Below are positions 1 to 8,597 of a stretch of DNA of 64,000 nt, one piece after another. The stretch covers positions 1 through 64,000 of the forward strand of contig JBKPDF010000040.1 in NCBI GenBank assembly GCA_046727735.1. Reading direction: 5' to 3'. This DNA is from AP-16 sp046727735 (GTDB taxonomy: Bacteria; Pseudomonadota; Alphaproteobacteria; Rhizobiales; Xanthobacteraceae). Made by a program: the position numbers and the translations under genes. The notes beneath the pieces were generated by a model. It was given only the letters and a program-made list of their open reading frames with translations, searched no databases and was not told the DNA's origin. Positions within the stretch are counted from its first letter, which is position 1. Each line of letters starts with the position of its first letter.

Positions 1-345
1 GTCGGCCAGGAACGTGATCCGGTGGCGGCGATTGAACGCATCGACCGCGGTCGCGAGACACGCTGCCTCGCCCGCAAACCCCGCCAGCACGAAATTGCCG
101 CCGCACTCGGTCATGACCTGGTCGAAGCTCGTGCTGGCGTAACAGGACGGCTGGTCGCGCTCGAACACCATGTCGGAGCCGTACGGCTCGAAGCCCTCGA
201 TGAAGCGTGAGAACCGCGTCGCCGGATTGAAGAACGCCGAGCGGGCGAGCCAGCGGACGAACGCAACCGGGAATCCCTGCTGCCGGCGACGGCTGTCGCG
301 ACAGATGGCATAGCCATGCCCCTGTTTTTGGTAGAGAATGCCTGC
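1..345 (-). pseudogene. isochorismatase-family cysteine hydrolase, 5'-truncated, runs off the window
   Basis: Reading leftward from about base 303 the minus strand encodes a protein like the middle of isochorismatase-family hydrolases. It shows a G-F-P-V-A-F-V-R strand, a conserved stretch ending S-C-Y-A-S, and the family block N-F-V-L-A-G-F-A-G-E-A-A-C-L-A-T, whose cysteine (near base 60) is the expected nucleophile. The gene continues past base 1. About 50 N-terminal residues that normally carry the first catalytic aspartate are missing: the frame has a stop at 346-348 and no ATG, GTG or TTG between that stop and the conserved part. Homology stops where the lower-G+C LysR region begins, so the 5' end was probably replaced by that DNA. 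A frameshift close to the start is the alternative. Substrate unknown. Confidence 0.65.
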
Positions 346-376
346 TCAATAAATACAGGAGCGAGGGGTGAACGAC

Positions 377-1470
377 ATGCCCAAAATATCGCAGCACCCC
401 GCTGCAAATTTGCGGCGCCCCATCGGACCAGCATCACTGGAGAGGGTGTCCTGGGATGACCTCCGAGTGTTCGCAATTGCCGGCCGGGAGTTGAGTTTCC
501 GGAGGGCGCATCCGCGATGCGCACAAGCTCCTCAACTGTAGCGCGAAGAATGGAGAGACTTGAGGAAACTATAGGTGTACGACTTTTCGACCGTCTCCCC
601 GAAGGTGTTACCCTAACGAACGAAGGTCGTTCCGTTCTGGCTGCTGTCCAGGAGATGGAGCGCGCGAGTTTGTCCTTGCGAGCTCAGTTAGATCACGATC
701 TGACCAGACGCGGAATTGTTCGGTGTGCCGTAACTGAAGGTCTCGGGACGTTTTGGATCGTGCCGCATCTGGCCGAATTTAGCCGGGTCAATCCCCACAC
801 CCTTGTAGATCTATGTTGTTCTACTCAGTCCGCCGATGTGCTCCGCATGGAGGCGGATGTCGCAATTCAGCTAACTCGTCCAGATAGACCGGATCAGGTT
901 GTGGTACGATTAGGACGTTTGCACATTTATCCATTCGCGTCGCGGTCATACGTCGAAACTTATGGACTGCCAACAAATGCTGAGGAAATGCTCAGGCATC
1001 GGCTCGTTCGTCGGACGGGCCCGCAACTGGATGCATCCACGTGGCCAAGATTCGGCCTCTCTGACGTGGACGGTGTGGTTATCGTCCGTACGAATGCTAG
1101 TGCAGCACATTTTTATGCAGTGGAAATGGGATTGGGGATTGGAGCCCTGCCGACCTATGCTATCCCGCTCGGCGCTGACCTCATCCCAGTAGACATGGGC
1201 TTCAGACATCACATCGACATATGGATGACCTATAATGCTAATGTCAAAAGTATCCGACGGGTGGCCCTCTTCATCGAGTGGCTGCGATCTCTGTTTGATA
1301 CAAGGCGTTATCCTTGGTTCAAGGATGAGTTTATTCATCCGAGCGATCTTGCGAAACCGGACACGCCGGCTCGACTCGATATCGCGAAAGCTCGGCCGAT
1401 AGTAACGCGCTCATCAGAAGTAATCGTTGATGCGTGCCGTCATCCTCAGTTGAAGGTACGGCAGGCTTGA
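377..1470 (+). pseudogene. LysR-family transcriptional regulator, paralog 1, frameshifted in the HTH
   Basis: Two frames together give a LysR-type regulator. Frame one starts at ATG 377 and reads the first HTH helix (W-D-D-L-R-V-F ... S-F-R-R-A). Frame two, from 517, continues T-S-S-S-T-V-A-R-R-M-E-R-L-E-E and the effector-binding domain to 1470. Eight bases (509-516) lie where the paralog downstream has nine, so one base has been lost there. Translation from ATG 517 alone would lack half of the DNA-binding helix. It is paralogous over its whole length to the next gene, sharing V-T-E-G-L-G-T-F-W and a C-terminal P-W-F-x-D-x-F-x-H-P tail. Base composition is clearly less G+C rich than the surroundings, suggesting separate origin. 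The divergent hydrolase fragment may once have been its target. The frameshift could be real or a sequencing error. Confidence 0.7.
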
Positions 1471-1525
1471 CGCCACACGATCCAGCTTTGGTGTATCGAC
1501 GATTCTCCGAACGAGGGAAGCATCC

Positions 1526-2637
1526 ATGCAAGCGCGTCGGCCGGGAAGCGGTCCGCCCGGGCGGCGGCCGGGCAGCTCCGGCGCGCCGGGCCGCCACTTG
1601 CCGAGCTGGGAGAACGTGCACGCCTTCCTGCAGGTGATCGAGCACGGCAGCTTCCGCGCCGCCGCCGTGCAACTGAGGCTCCCGATCAACCGGCTGCGGC
1701 TGCGCGTCGCCAAGCTCGAAGAGCAGCTCGGCGTCACGCTCCTGACCCGCCACGTCGACGGCGTGCGCGCGACCGCCGAAGGCGAGCAGGTGCTCGCCGC
1801 CGCGCGCAACATGGAGAGCGCGTATTTCGCGCTGATGCGCGCCAAGGAGGCCGCCGTGCCGTCGGCGGCCGGTGAGGTCAAGCTCGCCGTCACCGAGGGG
1901 CTCGGCACCTTCTGGCTCGCGCCGCGGCTCGCCGAGTTCAACCGCCGCCATCCCAATCTCTTGGTCGAGCTGCGCTGCGCGATGCGGCCGGTCGACATGC
2001 TGCGGCTCGAGGCGGACGCCGCCGTGCAACTGATCCGGCCCGCCAACGCCGACCTCAAGGCCGTGAAGCTCGGACGCCTGCACGTCATTCGCTACGCGGC
2101 TGCTTCCTATGTCGAGAGCCACGGCGTTCCCGGGAACATCGAAGAGCTTGCGAACCATCGGCTCGTGCTCCAAGTCGGCGAGGAGGCGGGTACCCAGGAG
2201 CTCCATGCCGCGATTCTCGGCGATCGCGCGGCGGCGGGCCTCGTCTGCATGCGCACGAATTCGAGCAGCGCGCATGCGCTCGCGATCGGCAGCGGTGCCG
2301 GGATCGGCTGGCTCGCCACCTACGCGTCGGCGATCGCCGACGGGCTCGTCGCGATCGACCTCGAACCGCGGCGCACGTTCGAGGTCTGGCTCACCTACCA
2401 CCCCGACGTAGCCGCGATCCCGCGCGTCCGCCGCGTCGTCGATTGGGGATCGACTCCTTCGATCCGCGGCGTTTCCCGTGGTTCCGCGACGACTTCGTCC
2501 ATCCGCGAGAATTTGCAGACCTCTACCGCGGCGAGCCGCTGTTCAACCTGTCCGGCCATTTTGCCGAGGACGAGGTGCCCTTCCTCGAATTCCCGAGCCT
2601 GCGCGTGATTGCCGGTGGGCGCGAGCCGGCGCGCTGA
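1526..2637 (+). pseudogene. LysR-family transcriptional regulator, paralog 2, frameshifted near the C terminus
   Basis: The product has a Pro/Gly/Arg-rich extension of about 30 residues, then the HTH (W-E-N-V-H-A-F-L ... V-A-K-L-E-E) and the substrate-binding-like effector domain containing V-T-E-G-L-G-T-F-W. Near 2446 the reading frame breaks: after V-V-D-W the homologous continuation (I-D-S-F-D-P-R-R-F-P-W-F) is found one frame over and ends at 2637. Adding one G to the G4 run at 2445-2448 restores a continuous protein ending like paralog 1. If the frameshift is real, the product would end at 2608 with a scrambled tail. Start 1526 has a GAGGGAAG Shine-Dalgarno sequence. Base composition is typical of this genome, unlike paralog 1, so the pair is not a fresh local duplication. 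Confidence 0.75.
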
Positions 2638-2677
2638 TCAGGCCGCGCGCCCGTATCGGCTCGAGCAGGAACGCACC

Positions 2678-3010
2678 TCAGGTGCGGCCCGCCGGCTCCT
2701 GGGCGGACGTGCGCTCGACATAGTCCTGCAGCCGATGGACCGTGGCGTCGGCGAGATCGAATGCCTGCATGCCGTCGGCACGCTCGATCCCGACCAGGCG
2801 ATTGCTCGAGCCCACGTCGCGAAAGAAGAATTTGCCGCGCGCGCCGATCTCGAGAATGCTCGCGAGTTCCCGCGCCGCGCAGACGTTGCACAAACGCGTG
2901 CTCGCACCGCCGCGCCCCGTTATTTCGACGTAATCGATGGAAAACCGATCCGCGCGCGCCACGTCCGCGCTGCGGTCCGTCACCATTCCGTTGAGCATGA
3001 ACACCGACAT
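2678..3010 (-). CDS. small hypothetical protein
   Basis: 110 residues, family not recognised. The start at 3010 is chosen because GGAGGG lies six bases upstream; the longer open frame upstream of it has no such site. The protein has two cysteines in an N-V-C type pattern (R-L-C-N-V-C) near the middle, no signal peptide and no membrane segment, and looks like a small globular alpha/beta protein. It is convergent with the LysR paralog 2 gene and divergent from the substrate-binding protein gene. No function can be assigned from sequence or neighbours. Confidence 0.6.
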   Translation of the reverse strand: MSVFMLNGMVTDRSADVARADRFSIDYVEITGRGGASTRLCNVCAARELASILEIGARGKFFFRDVGSSNRLVGIERADGMQAFDLADATVHRLQDYVERTSAQEPAGRT

Positions 3011-3297
3011 GGCAGCCCTCCGATGCGGAGGAACGGCAGGTTGCGCCGAATTTATGCCGAAACTTTGAATAGGCGAGTGCGAATGCCGCGCCCACGGCGC
3101 ATAGGGGTGCTCCGGTTTGGAATGCCCTACCATAATACCGTCACGCCAAAAAACGTTGGGACCGGTTGTATGATCTGCCTCACCTAAGGGGTTACGCGGC
3201 GGGGGCGAAGCTCTGGCAAAGTGCAGAAGGTAACCAACAGGTCCGGCGCCCGCCGCGACCGGCTCGCCCGGAACGGCGGCTCACCCGGGAGGAAAGG

Positions 3298-4526
3298 ATG
3301 GGGTGCGACCGCAGGATTCTGTCGGCCGCGATTGCGCTCGGATTTGGGCTTTGGCTCGCGGGCGATCTCGCGCCGGCGGCGCCGCGTTACAGCCCAGGCG
3401 CAAGCGACGGCGAAATCAAGATCGGCCACATCATTCCGTATACCGGCCTCGCCTCGCCTTACAGCGTGATCGGCAAGACCGAGGCTGCGTTCTTCGACAA
3501 GATCAACGCGGAAGGCGGCATCGATGGCCGCAAGATACGCTTCCTGTCCTACGACGACGCCTACAATCCGGCCAAGACCATGGAGCAGGCGCGGCGCCTC
3601 GTCGAAAACGACGAGGTCCTGCTGATCCGCAACAGCCTTGGCACGCCGACCAATACGGTCATCCGGAAATATCTGAACACCAAGCGCGTGCCGCAGCTCT
3701 TCGTCGCGAGCGGCGCCAGCAAGTGGAACGACCCGAAGCAGTTCCCGTGGACGATGGGATGGCAGCCGAGCTACCAGAGCGAGGCGCGAATTTACGCACG
3801 CTATCTGCTCGAGCATCACGCCGGCGGCAAGATCGGAGTGCTCTATCAGAACGACGATTACGGCAAGGATTACCTCAAGGGCCTGAAAGAGGGCATTGCC
3901 GGCCGCATGCCGATCATCGAGGTCCCCTACGAGGCGGCGGCGACGACGCTCGATTCCGAGCTCGTGGGTCTAAGGCCGCGGGCGTCGACATCCTGTTCGA
4001 CGTGTCGGGGCCGAAATTCGTGATTCAGATCATCCGCAAGCTCGTCGAGCTCGACTGGCGGCCCGTGCACGTGCTCAACAACGTCTCAACCGCGATCGGC
4101 TCGGTGCTCAAGCCCGCCGGTCTGCAAAACGCGATCGGCATCCTGTCCACCAGCTTTCTCAAGGACCCGACCGATCCGACCTGGTCGGGCGATCCCGGCC
4201 TCGCGCAATGGCTGGCTTTCATGCGGCAATATTATCCGGACGGCGATCGGAATAACTATTTCACGGTATACGGCCACAGCGTTGCGCAGACGCTCGCACA
4301 AGTGCTGCGCCAATGCGGCGAGGACCTCACGCGGGAGAACGTGATGCGGCAGGCCGCGAACCTGAATGACCTGGAACTGCCGATGCTGCTGCCGGGTATC
4401 CGCGTCGAGACCCGCCCCGACGATTATGGTCCGATCGAGCAGATGCAGATGATGCGCTTCAACGGCGAGAGCTGGAAGCTGTTCGGGCCGATCCTCAAGG
4501 CCGAGGCGATCGCCGCAGGCGAGTGA
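3298..4526 (+). pseudogene. branched-chain-type ABC transporter substrate-binding protein, one frameshift
   Basis: Periplasmic binding protein of the Leu/Ile/Val-binding type (Peripla_BP_6). It has a signal peptide at residues 1-28, then G-E-I-K-I-G-H-I-I-P-Y-T-G and the family landmarks Y-D-D-A-Y-N-P and G-V-L-Y-Q-N-D-D-Y-G-K-D. At 3966-3968 the frame is lost: the first frame runs to 4023 with an unrelated tail, while the conserved continuation (S-K-A-A-G-V-D-I-L-F-D) lies in another frame up to 4526. One base missing in the GGG run explains both. Start 3298 has GGAGGAAAGG directly upstream. No permease or ATPase gene is adjacent, so this is an orphan binding protein. A sequencing error would make it a normal gene of about 409 residues. 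Confidence 0.75.
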
Positions 4527-4694
4527 GGGACGCTGGACGATCCCCGCATGCAGGGCGCATTGCGGTCCGATTGATCGCGACTCAACCAGCCGAGCTCGCG
4601 TCCGTCCGGCAGCGGCACCTGATTTTCTCGTGCACTCAGGGCGCGGCAGTAGAGGCCTGCCGGCGTGCCTGCCTCGCCCGGGCGTAAGCCGTCG

Positions 4695-5294
4695 TCAGAT
4701 CAGCAGCCCGACCACGCTCGAAATGCCGATCGCCGGCTCCGCCACGACGGCGGCATGGAGCGGAAGCAGGAACGCCGCCGCGAACCCGAGCGCCGCTTCG
4801 AGCAGGCAAACGAGGCCCCAAACCAACGTGATCACCCGCATCGCGTGCCGGAACCCGGAGCGCTCCATGCGCGCGTTCCATTCCGCCGCGCGCTTCGGAT
4901 CGCCGGCGGTCTGGAAATGCCGCGCGACGAAGAACATCAGCGGCCGCGGCAATCGCAACGACACGAGGCAGGCCAATCCGAACAGCCCGAACGCGGGCGC
5001 GGCTCTCAGCAGGCCGAACCGTACCTCGTCGCTGATCAGCGCCATCGCAATCCCGAGCACGATGGTGATGAACACCACGATCCCGATCGCCTCGACCCGG
5101 CGTTCGTAGAACCAAGTGAGAAGGACCGATGCACCCGGAAACAGCATCGCTCCGGCCAATGCCCACACGGTCGGCACCCCACAGGCTTCGAGGATGCGCA
5201 GCGTCAGCCACGGCAGGCCGACGTCCACCAGGAGGCTGCGGCCTAGAAACTGCATCGGGGCGACGGCCCCGACCGAAGGAGCAGGGTCGGTCAT
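4695..5294 (-). CDS. VC0807-like integral membrane protein
   Basis: About 199 residues with four to six hydrophobic segments and a charged loop containing A-R-H-F-Q-T-A-G-D. This loop and the overall layout match the VC0807 family of membrane proteins, whose function is unknown. ATG 5294 is preceded by GGGAGGAG; an upstream ATG at 5339 lacks a site. The C terminus stops abruptly at G-L-L-I. One missing G (ATC-TGA read instead of ATC-TGG-A) would extend the protein to 4636 with T-T-A-Y-A-R-A-R-Q-A-R-R, the basic tail expected for this family. So this is probably another one-base loss. It is divergent from the HxlR regulator gene, with a strong palindrome between them, so it is the likely target of that regulator. 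Confidence 0.65.
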   Translation of the reverse strand: MTDPAPSVGAVAPMQFLGRSLLVDVGLPWLTLRILEACGVPTVWALAGAMLFPGASVLLTWFYERRVEAIGIVVFITIVLGIAMALISDEVRFGLLRAAPAFGLFGLACLVSLRLPRPLMFFVARHFQTAGDPKRAAEWNARMERSGFRHAMRVITLVWGLVCLLEAALGFAAAFLLPLHAAVVAEPAIGISSVVGLLI

Positions 5295-5353
5295 GATCTC
5301 CTCCCTACAGCGAGCGAGTCCATGAGGGGCATGGCGCACATAGTTTAATCATA

Positions 5354-5379
5354 AAACCATAATGGTTTCAATTTGAAAC
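5354..5379. promoter_or_regulatory. double overlapping palindrome, probable HxlR operator
   Basis: Two perfect 15-base palindromes overlap by four bases. The first is AAACCAT-A-ATGGTTT (5354-5368) and the second is GTTTCAA-T-TTGAAAC (5365-5379). They lie in an A+T-rich patch between the divergent VC0807-like gene (start 5294) and HxlR gene (start 5407). HxlR/DUF24 regulators bind short inverted repeats as dimers, usually close to their own promoter. Two abutting sites would allow two dimers to bind side by side and control both directions. Confidence 0.6.
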
Positions 5380-5406
5380 GAATCGACGTCGCGGGTAATC
5401 TGACCC

Positions 5407-5934
5407 ATGTGTGACGAGATTGGACGAAGCACCGGAAGCCGGTGCGGAAAAGCACGGACCGACAAGGTGAAACGCAAGAGCTTGGCCCATTCGCTCTGTC
5501 CGGTCGCCCGCTCGCTCGATGCGATCGGCGACTGGTGGTCGCTCTTGATCGTCCGCGATGCGCTGCTGGGCAAGCGCCGCTTCGGCGAATTCCAGCAGAG
5601 TCTCGGGGCCGCCCGCAACATTTTGGCCGCCCGGCTCAAGAAACTCGTCGAGCGCGGCATCCTGGAGAAGACCATCGTGCCGGGGAATGCCCGGCCCGAA
5701 TACCTGCTGACCGATCGCGGCCGCGAGCTCGGCATGGTGCTGCTCGCGCTGCGTCTATGGGGCGCGAAATGGCTGTTCGCGCCGGCCAAGCGCGAGACGC
5801 TGATCGATCGCGTGAGCGGCGAGGCGGTCGGTATGGAGTTGCGGACACAAGCCGGCCGGCGCGTGCGCCCGGCGGATCTCGCCCTGCTGCCCAAGCAATC
5901 CCATCGCGTCAGGGCGCTGAGAGAACATCAATAA
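5407..5934 (+). CDS. HxlR-family winged-helix transcriptional regulator
   Basis: 175 residues. The HxlR signature is clear: C-P-V-A-R-S-L-D-A-I-G-D-W-W-S-L-L-I-V-R, followed by the helix F-G-E-F-Q-Q-S-L and the wing (G-I-L-E-K ... Y-L-L-T-D-R-G-R-E-L). The cysteine at the start of the signature (about residue 31) is the one used for redox or electrophile sensing in some family members; two further cysteines lie in the N-terminal extension. The start is set at ATG 5407; GTG 5467 is also possible and would remove the extension, giving the more usual family length. It probably controls itself and the divergent membrane protein through the double palindrome upstream. Confidence 0.85.
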   Translation: MCDEIGRSTGSRCGKARTDKVKRKSLAHSLCPVARSLDAIGDWWSLLIVRDALLGKRRFGEFQQSLGAARNILAARLKKLVERGILEKTIVPGNARPEYLLTDRGRELGMVLLALRLWGAKWLFAPAKRETLIDRVSGEAVGMELRTQAGRRVRPADLALLPKQSHRVRALREHQ

Positions 5935-6269
5935 GTCGATGCAATGCGGTTCATCCCAGAGCGCACGCAGGTCGGTCAAGGTGGCCGTGAGCAGCATCGA
6001 GTCCAGAGGAGAAGGCTCGAGCCCACGCGCCACAAAAGCCGCCCTGGGGCGGATAGATTCAACTTGATGTTTCGGGTCTCTGTCGCGCTTCCACCAGTCG
6101 CCTTCTACGGTCATGACATCGTCATTGCAGGTTGGTCCGATCGCGCGGATCACTGGGCTTGGGCGGCGCCGGGATCCCTGGGCTCGTGCGCACGCAGCAT
6201 TCTGCATCGCCAGCCCTTGCGGAACGCGCTAGGCTACCCGTTCATCGCGCAGCCCTGGGAGGACACGCC
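5935..6269. other. intergenic region upstream of the methanethiol oxidase gene
   Basis: 335 bases without a convincing gene. Open frames on both strands here show no recognisable domain and no good ribosome-binding site. The stretch presumably holds the promoter of the downstream oxidase gene; GGGAGG at 6257-6262 is that gene's ribosome-binding site. No inverted repeat or terminator of note was seen. Confidence 0.4.
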
Positions 6270-7661
6270 ATGACTTGGAGGCCCGATCCGAGCTTTTATC
6301 CGTCCCCGCGCATGGCCATGAAAGCGCCGGCGGAGAAATTCGCCTACGTGGCGGCATTCGATCCGACCCGCCAGAAACCCGATGCGATTGCGGTGGTCGA
6401 TGTCGACCCCGGCTCCAAAACCTACTCGAAAGTTCTGGACAACGTGTCGATGTCAGCGGTCGGCGACGAGCTCCATCATTTCGGTTGGAATGCGTGCTCC
6501 TCATGCCTCTGCCCCAACGCCCCGCATCCCCATGTCGAGCGGCGCTATCTCGTGGTACCCGGCTTGCGCTCGTCGCGCATTTACATCCTCGACACCAAGC
6601 CCGATCCGCGCCGACCGAAAATCGTCAAGGTGATCGAGCCGGAGGAGATCGCCGAGAAGACCGGCTATACCCGCCCGCACACGGTGCATTGCGGTCCCGG
6701 CGGGATTTATGTGGTTGCACTTGCCGACAAGGAGGGCAAGGCGCCGGGCGGCGTTTTCATGATCGACCACGAGAGCTTCGAGCCGCTCGGCCGCTGGGAG
6801 GTCGACCGCGGCTCACAGCGGCTCAGCTACGACGGCTGGTGGCACCTCGGTTACGACACGCTGGTGACGAGCGAATGGGGTACGCCCGACACGTTCGAGA
6901 ACGGTCTCGTCCCGGAAGTTCTGCTCGGTTCCAACTACGGGAGACGCCTGCATTTCTGGGACTTCACGCGGCGCAAGCATCTCCAGGAGATCGATTTCGG
7001 CAAGGACTATCAGCTCGTATTCGAGCTGCGGCCTGCGCACGATCCGACCAAGGCCTACGGCTTCGTCAATTGCGTCATCAGCCTCAAGGATCTGTCGTCC
7101 TCGATCTGGACCTGGCATCGCGACGGCGGCAAATGGGCGGCCACCAAGGTGATCGACATCCCGGCCGAGCCGGCCGATCCCGACCAGCTGCCGCCGGTTC
7201 TCAAGGGCTTCAAGGCAGTTCCGCCGCTCGTCACCGACATCGATCTGTCGATGGACGACCGTTTCCTCTACGTCGCCTGCTGGGGCACCGGCGACCTGCA
7301 GCAGTACGACGTCTCGGATCCGTTCAAGCCCAAGCTCATAAGCAAGGTGCGGATCGGCGGCATCGTCTCGCGCGCGAGCCATCCGGGCGCAAAGAACGGC
7401 GCACTCAACGGCGGCCCGCAAATGGTCGAGATCAGCCGCGACGGCAAGCGGGTCTATTTCACCAACTCGCTCTACGGCGCGATCGATCCGCAATTCTATC
7501 CCGAGGGAATCGACGGCTGGATGGTGAAGCTCGACGCCAGGCCGGAAGGCGGAATCGCGTTCGATCCGAAATTTTTCGTCGAGTGGCCGAAGTCGCATCG
7601 CCCGCATCAAGTGCGGCTCGACGGCGGCGACTGCTCGTCGGATTCCTATTGCTATCCGTGA
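6270..7661 (+). CDS. mtoX: selenium-binding protein family, methanethiol oxidase
   Basis: 463 residues, matching the SELENBP1/SBP56 family over its full length. These beta-propeller proteins oxidise methanethiol with O2 to formaldehyde, hydrogen sulfide and hydrogen peroxide. The family motif H-F-G-W-N-A-C-S-S-C is at residues 70-79, followed by another cysteine at 81. Histidine-rich landmarks (R-P-H-T-V-H-C, S-H-R-P-H-Q-V-R) match positions used for metal binding. No signal peptide is visible, whereas the Hyphomicrobium MtoX is periplasmic, so this protein may be cytosolic. The ATG at 6270 follows GGGAGG. The 1-Cys peroxiredoxin gene about 940 bases downstream could deal with the peroxide produced. 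The symbol rests on family identity, not on a tested activity. Confidence 0.85.
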   Translation: MTWRPDPSFYPSPRMAMKAPAEKFAYVAAFDPTRQKPDAIAVVDVDPGSKTYSKVLDNVSMSAVGDELHHFGWNACSSCLCPNAPHPHVERRYLVVPGLRSSRIYILDTKPDPRRPKIVKVIEPEEIAEKTGYTRPHTVHCGPGGIYVVALADKEGKAPGGVFMIDHESFEPLGRWEVDRGSQRLSYDGWWHLGYDTLVTSEWGTPDTFENGLVPEVLLGSNYGRRLHFWDFTRRKHLQEIDFGKDYQLVFELRPAHDPTKAYGFVNCVISLKDLSSSIWTWHRDGGKWAATKVIDIPAEPADPDQLPPVLKGFKAVPPLVTDIDLSMDDRFLYVACWGTGDLQQYDVSDPFKPKLISKVRIGGIVSRASHPGAKNGALNGGPQMVEISRDGKRVYFTNSLYGAIDPQFYPEGIDGWMVKLDARPEGGIAFDPKFFVEWPKSHRPHQVRLDGGDCSSDSYCYP

Positions 7662-7664
7662 GCC

Positions 7665-7720
7665 GGACAGTGGACGACGGACAACGGACGACAGACCATA
7701 GGAGACGGATGAGGGACGAG
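7665..7720 (+). repeat. degenerate heptad tandem repeat, left arm of a large inverted repeat
   Basis: Starting just after the methanethiol oxidase stop, heptads of the form GGACGAC/GGACAAC repeat with period seven (clear at 7665-7692, degenerating to 7720). The same heptads recur in inverted orientation at 7784-7818, so the two arrays could pair across the roughly 65 bases between them. This may act as a transcription or mRNA-decay boundary between the oxidase and the membrane protein gene. Confidence 0.7.
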
Positions 7721-7783
7721 AATACTGGGATGGAACCTCTTCCGCGCGGCTTTGAGGCGGTTGCTGTCCTCCTGGTGCGCGTC

Positions 7784-7818
7784 GTCCTTCGTCCTTCGTC
7801 CTTTGTCCTTCGTCCGAC
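7784..7818 (-). repeat. heptad tandem repeat, right arm of the inverted repeat
   Basis: Four near-perfect copies of GTCCTTC (one reads GTCCTTT) plus a partial fifth, ending ten bases before the start codon of the membrane protein gene. On the minus strand it reads GGACGAA/GGACAAA, the same heptad as the left arm. It lies where a ribosome-binding site would be expected, so pairing with the left arm could limit translation of the downstream gene. Confidence 0.7.
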
Positions 7819-7827
7819 CTCCGGTAC

Positions 7828-8454
7828 ATGAGCGCCCAGCTGTGGCCGTGGTTTGCGCTGGCCGGCCTCGGATTTTTTCATGGCATCAATCCGGCCATGG
7901 GCTGGCTGTTCGCCGTGGCGCTGGGGCTCAATCGCAACAGCCGCGCCGTCGTCCTGCTGTCGCTCGCGCCGATCGCACTCGGCCACGCTTTGGCGATCGC
8001 CGTCGTGGTATTCGCGCTGCTCGCGCTCGGCCTGGTGATCGACCTCGCCTTGCTCAGCCGGGCCGCCGGCATTCTGCTGATCGCATGGGCGGCTTGGCAT
8101 GCGCTCTACGGACATCGCCAGCGCGTGCGCGTCGGGATGCAGACCGGTCTTGCCGGGCTCGGGCTGTGGTCGTTCCTGATGGCGAGCGCCCATGGGGCGG
8201 GGCTGATGCTGATCCCGGTACTCGTTCCTCTGTGCCTTTCCGGCCCTGCGGGAGTGACGCCGGCGGAGAGCGGGTCGATTGCGCTCGCCGCCGTCGCCCT
8301 GCATACGGGCGTGATGCTGGTTACGATCGCGCTGGTCTCGCTCGTGGTATACCACTGGGTCGGCCTCGCGTTCTTGCGTTCCGCCTGGATCAATCTCGAT
8401 CTGATATGGGTGCTCGCGCTCGGCGTGTGCGGCGGCCTGCTGCTGGTCGCTTGA
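7828..8454 (+). CDS. polytopic membrane protein, weakly NicO/metal-exporter-like
   Basis: 208 residues with six or seven predicted transmembrane segments. The first carries G-F-F-H-G-I-N-P-A-M-G-W, the third G-H-A-L, and another S-A-H-G-A-G. Intramembrane histidines in the first and second segments recall NicO/RcnA-type metal transporters, but the canonical nickel/cobalt H-x4-D-H motif is absent, so transport of a metal is only a guess. It lies between the methanethiol oxidase and peroxiredoxin genes. No clear Shine-Dalgarno precedes ATG 7828 because a heptad repeat occupies that place. Confidence 0.65.
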   Translation: MSAQLWPWFALAGLGFFHGINPAMGWLFAVALGLNRNSRAVVLLSLAPIALGHALAIAVVVFALLALGLVIDLALLSRAAGILLIAWAAWHALYGHRQRVRVGMQTGLAGLGLWSFLMASAHGAGLMLIPVLVPLCLSGPAGVTPAESGSIALAAVALHTGVMLVTIALVSLVVYHWVGLAFLRSAWINLDLIWVLALGVCGGLLLVA

Positions 8455-8597
8455 GCATCGGACGAAACGGAGCCGTCGCGAGCGCGCCCGCGGCAGTTCC
8501 TGCGTGCTGCTGCGCTTGCAGAGTTCAAAATATTTTCCCATTGAATTTGAAGCCCGCATGGCTACGTTACGGCAACCGCTCGAGGGAGGTGTGTGCC

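Noticed and set aside
5755..6207. Minus-strand frame partly opposite the HxlR gene that could have filled the gap before mtoX
   Set aside because: No ribosome-binding site, no recognisable domain, and half of it is antisense to a clear gene.
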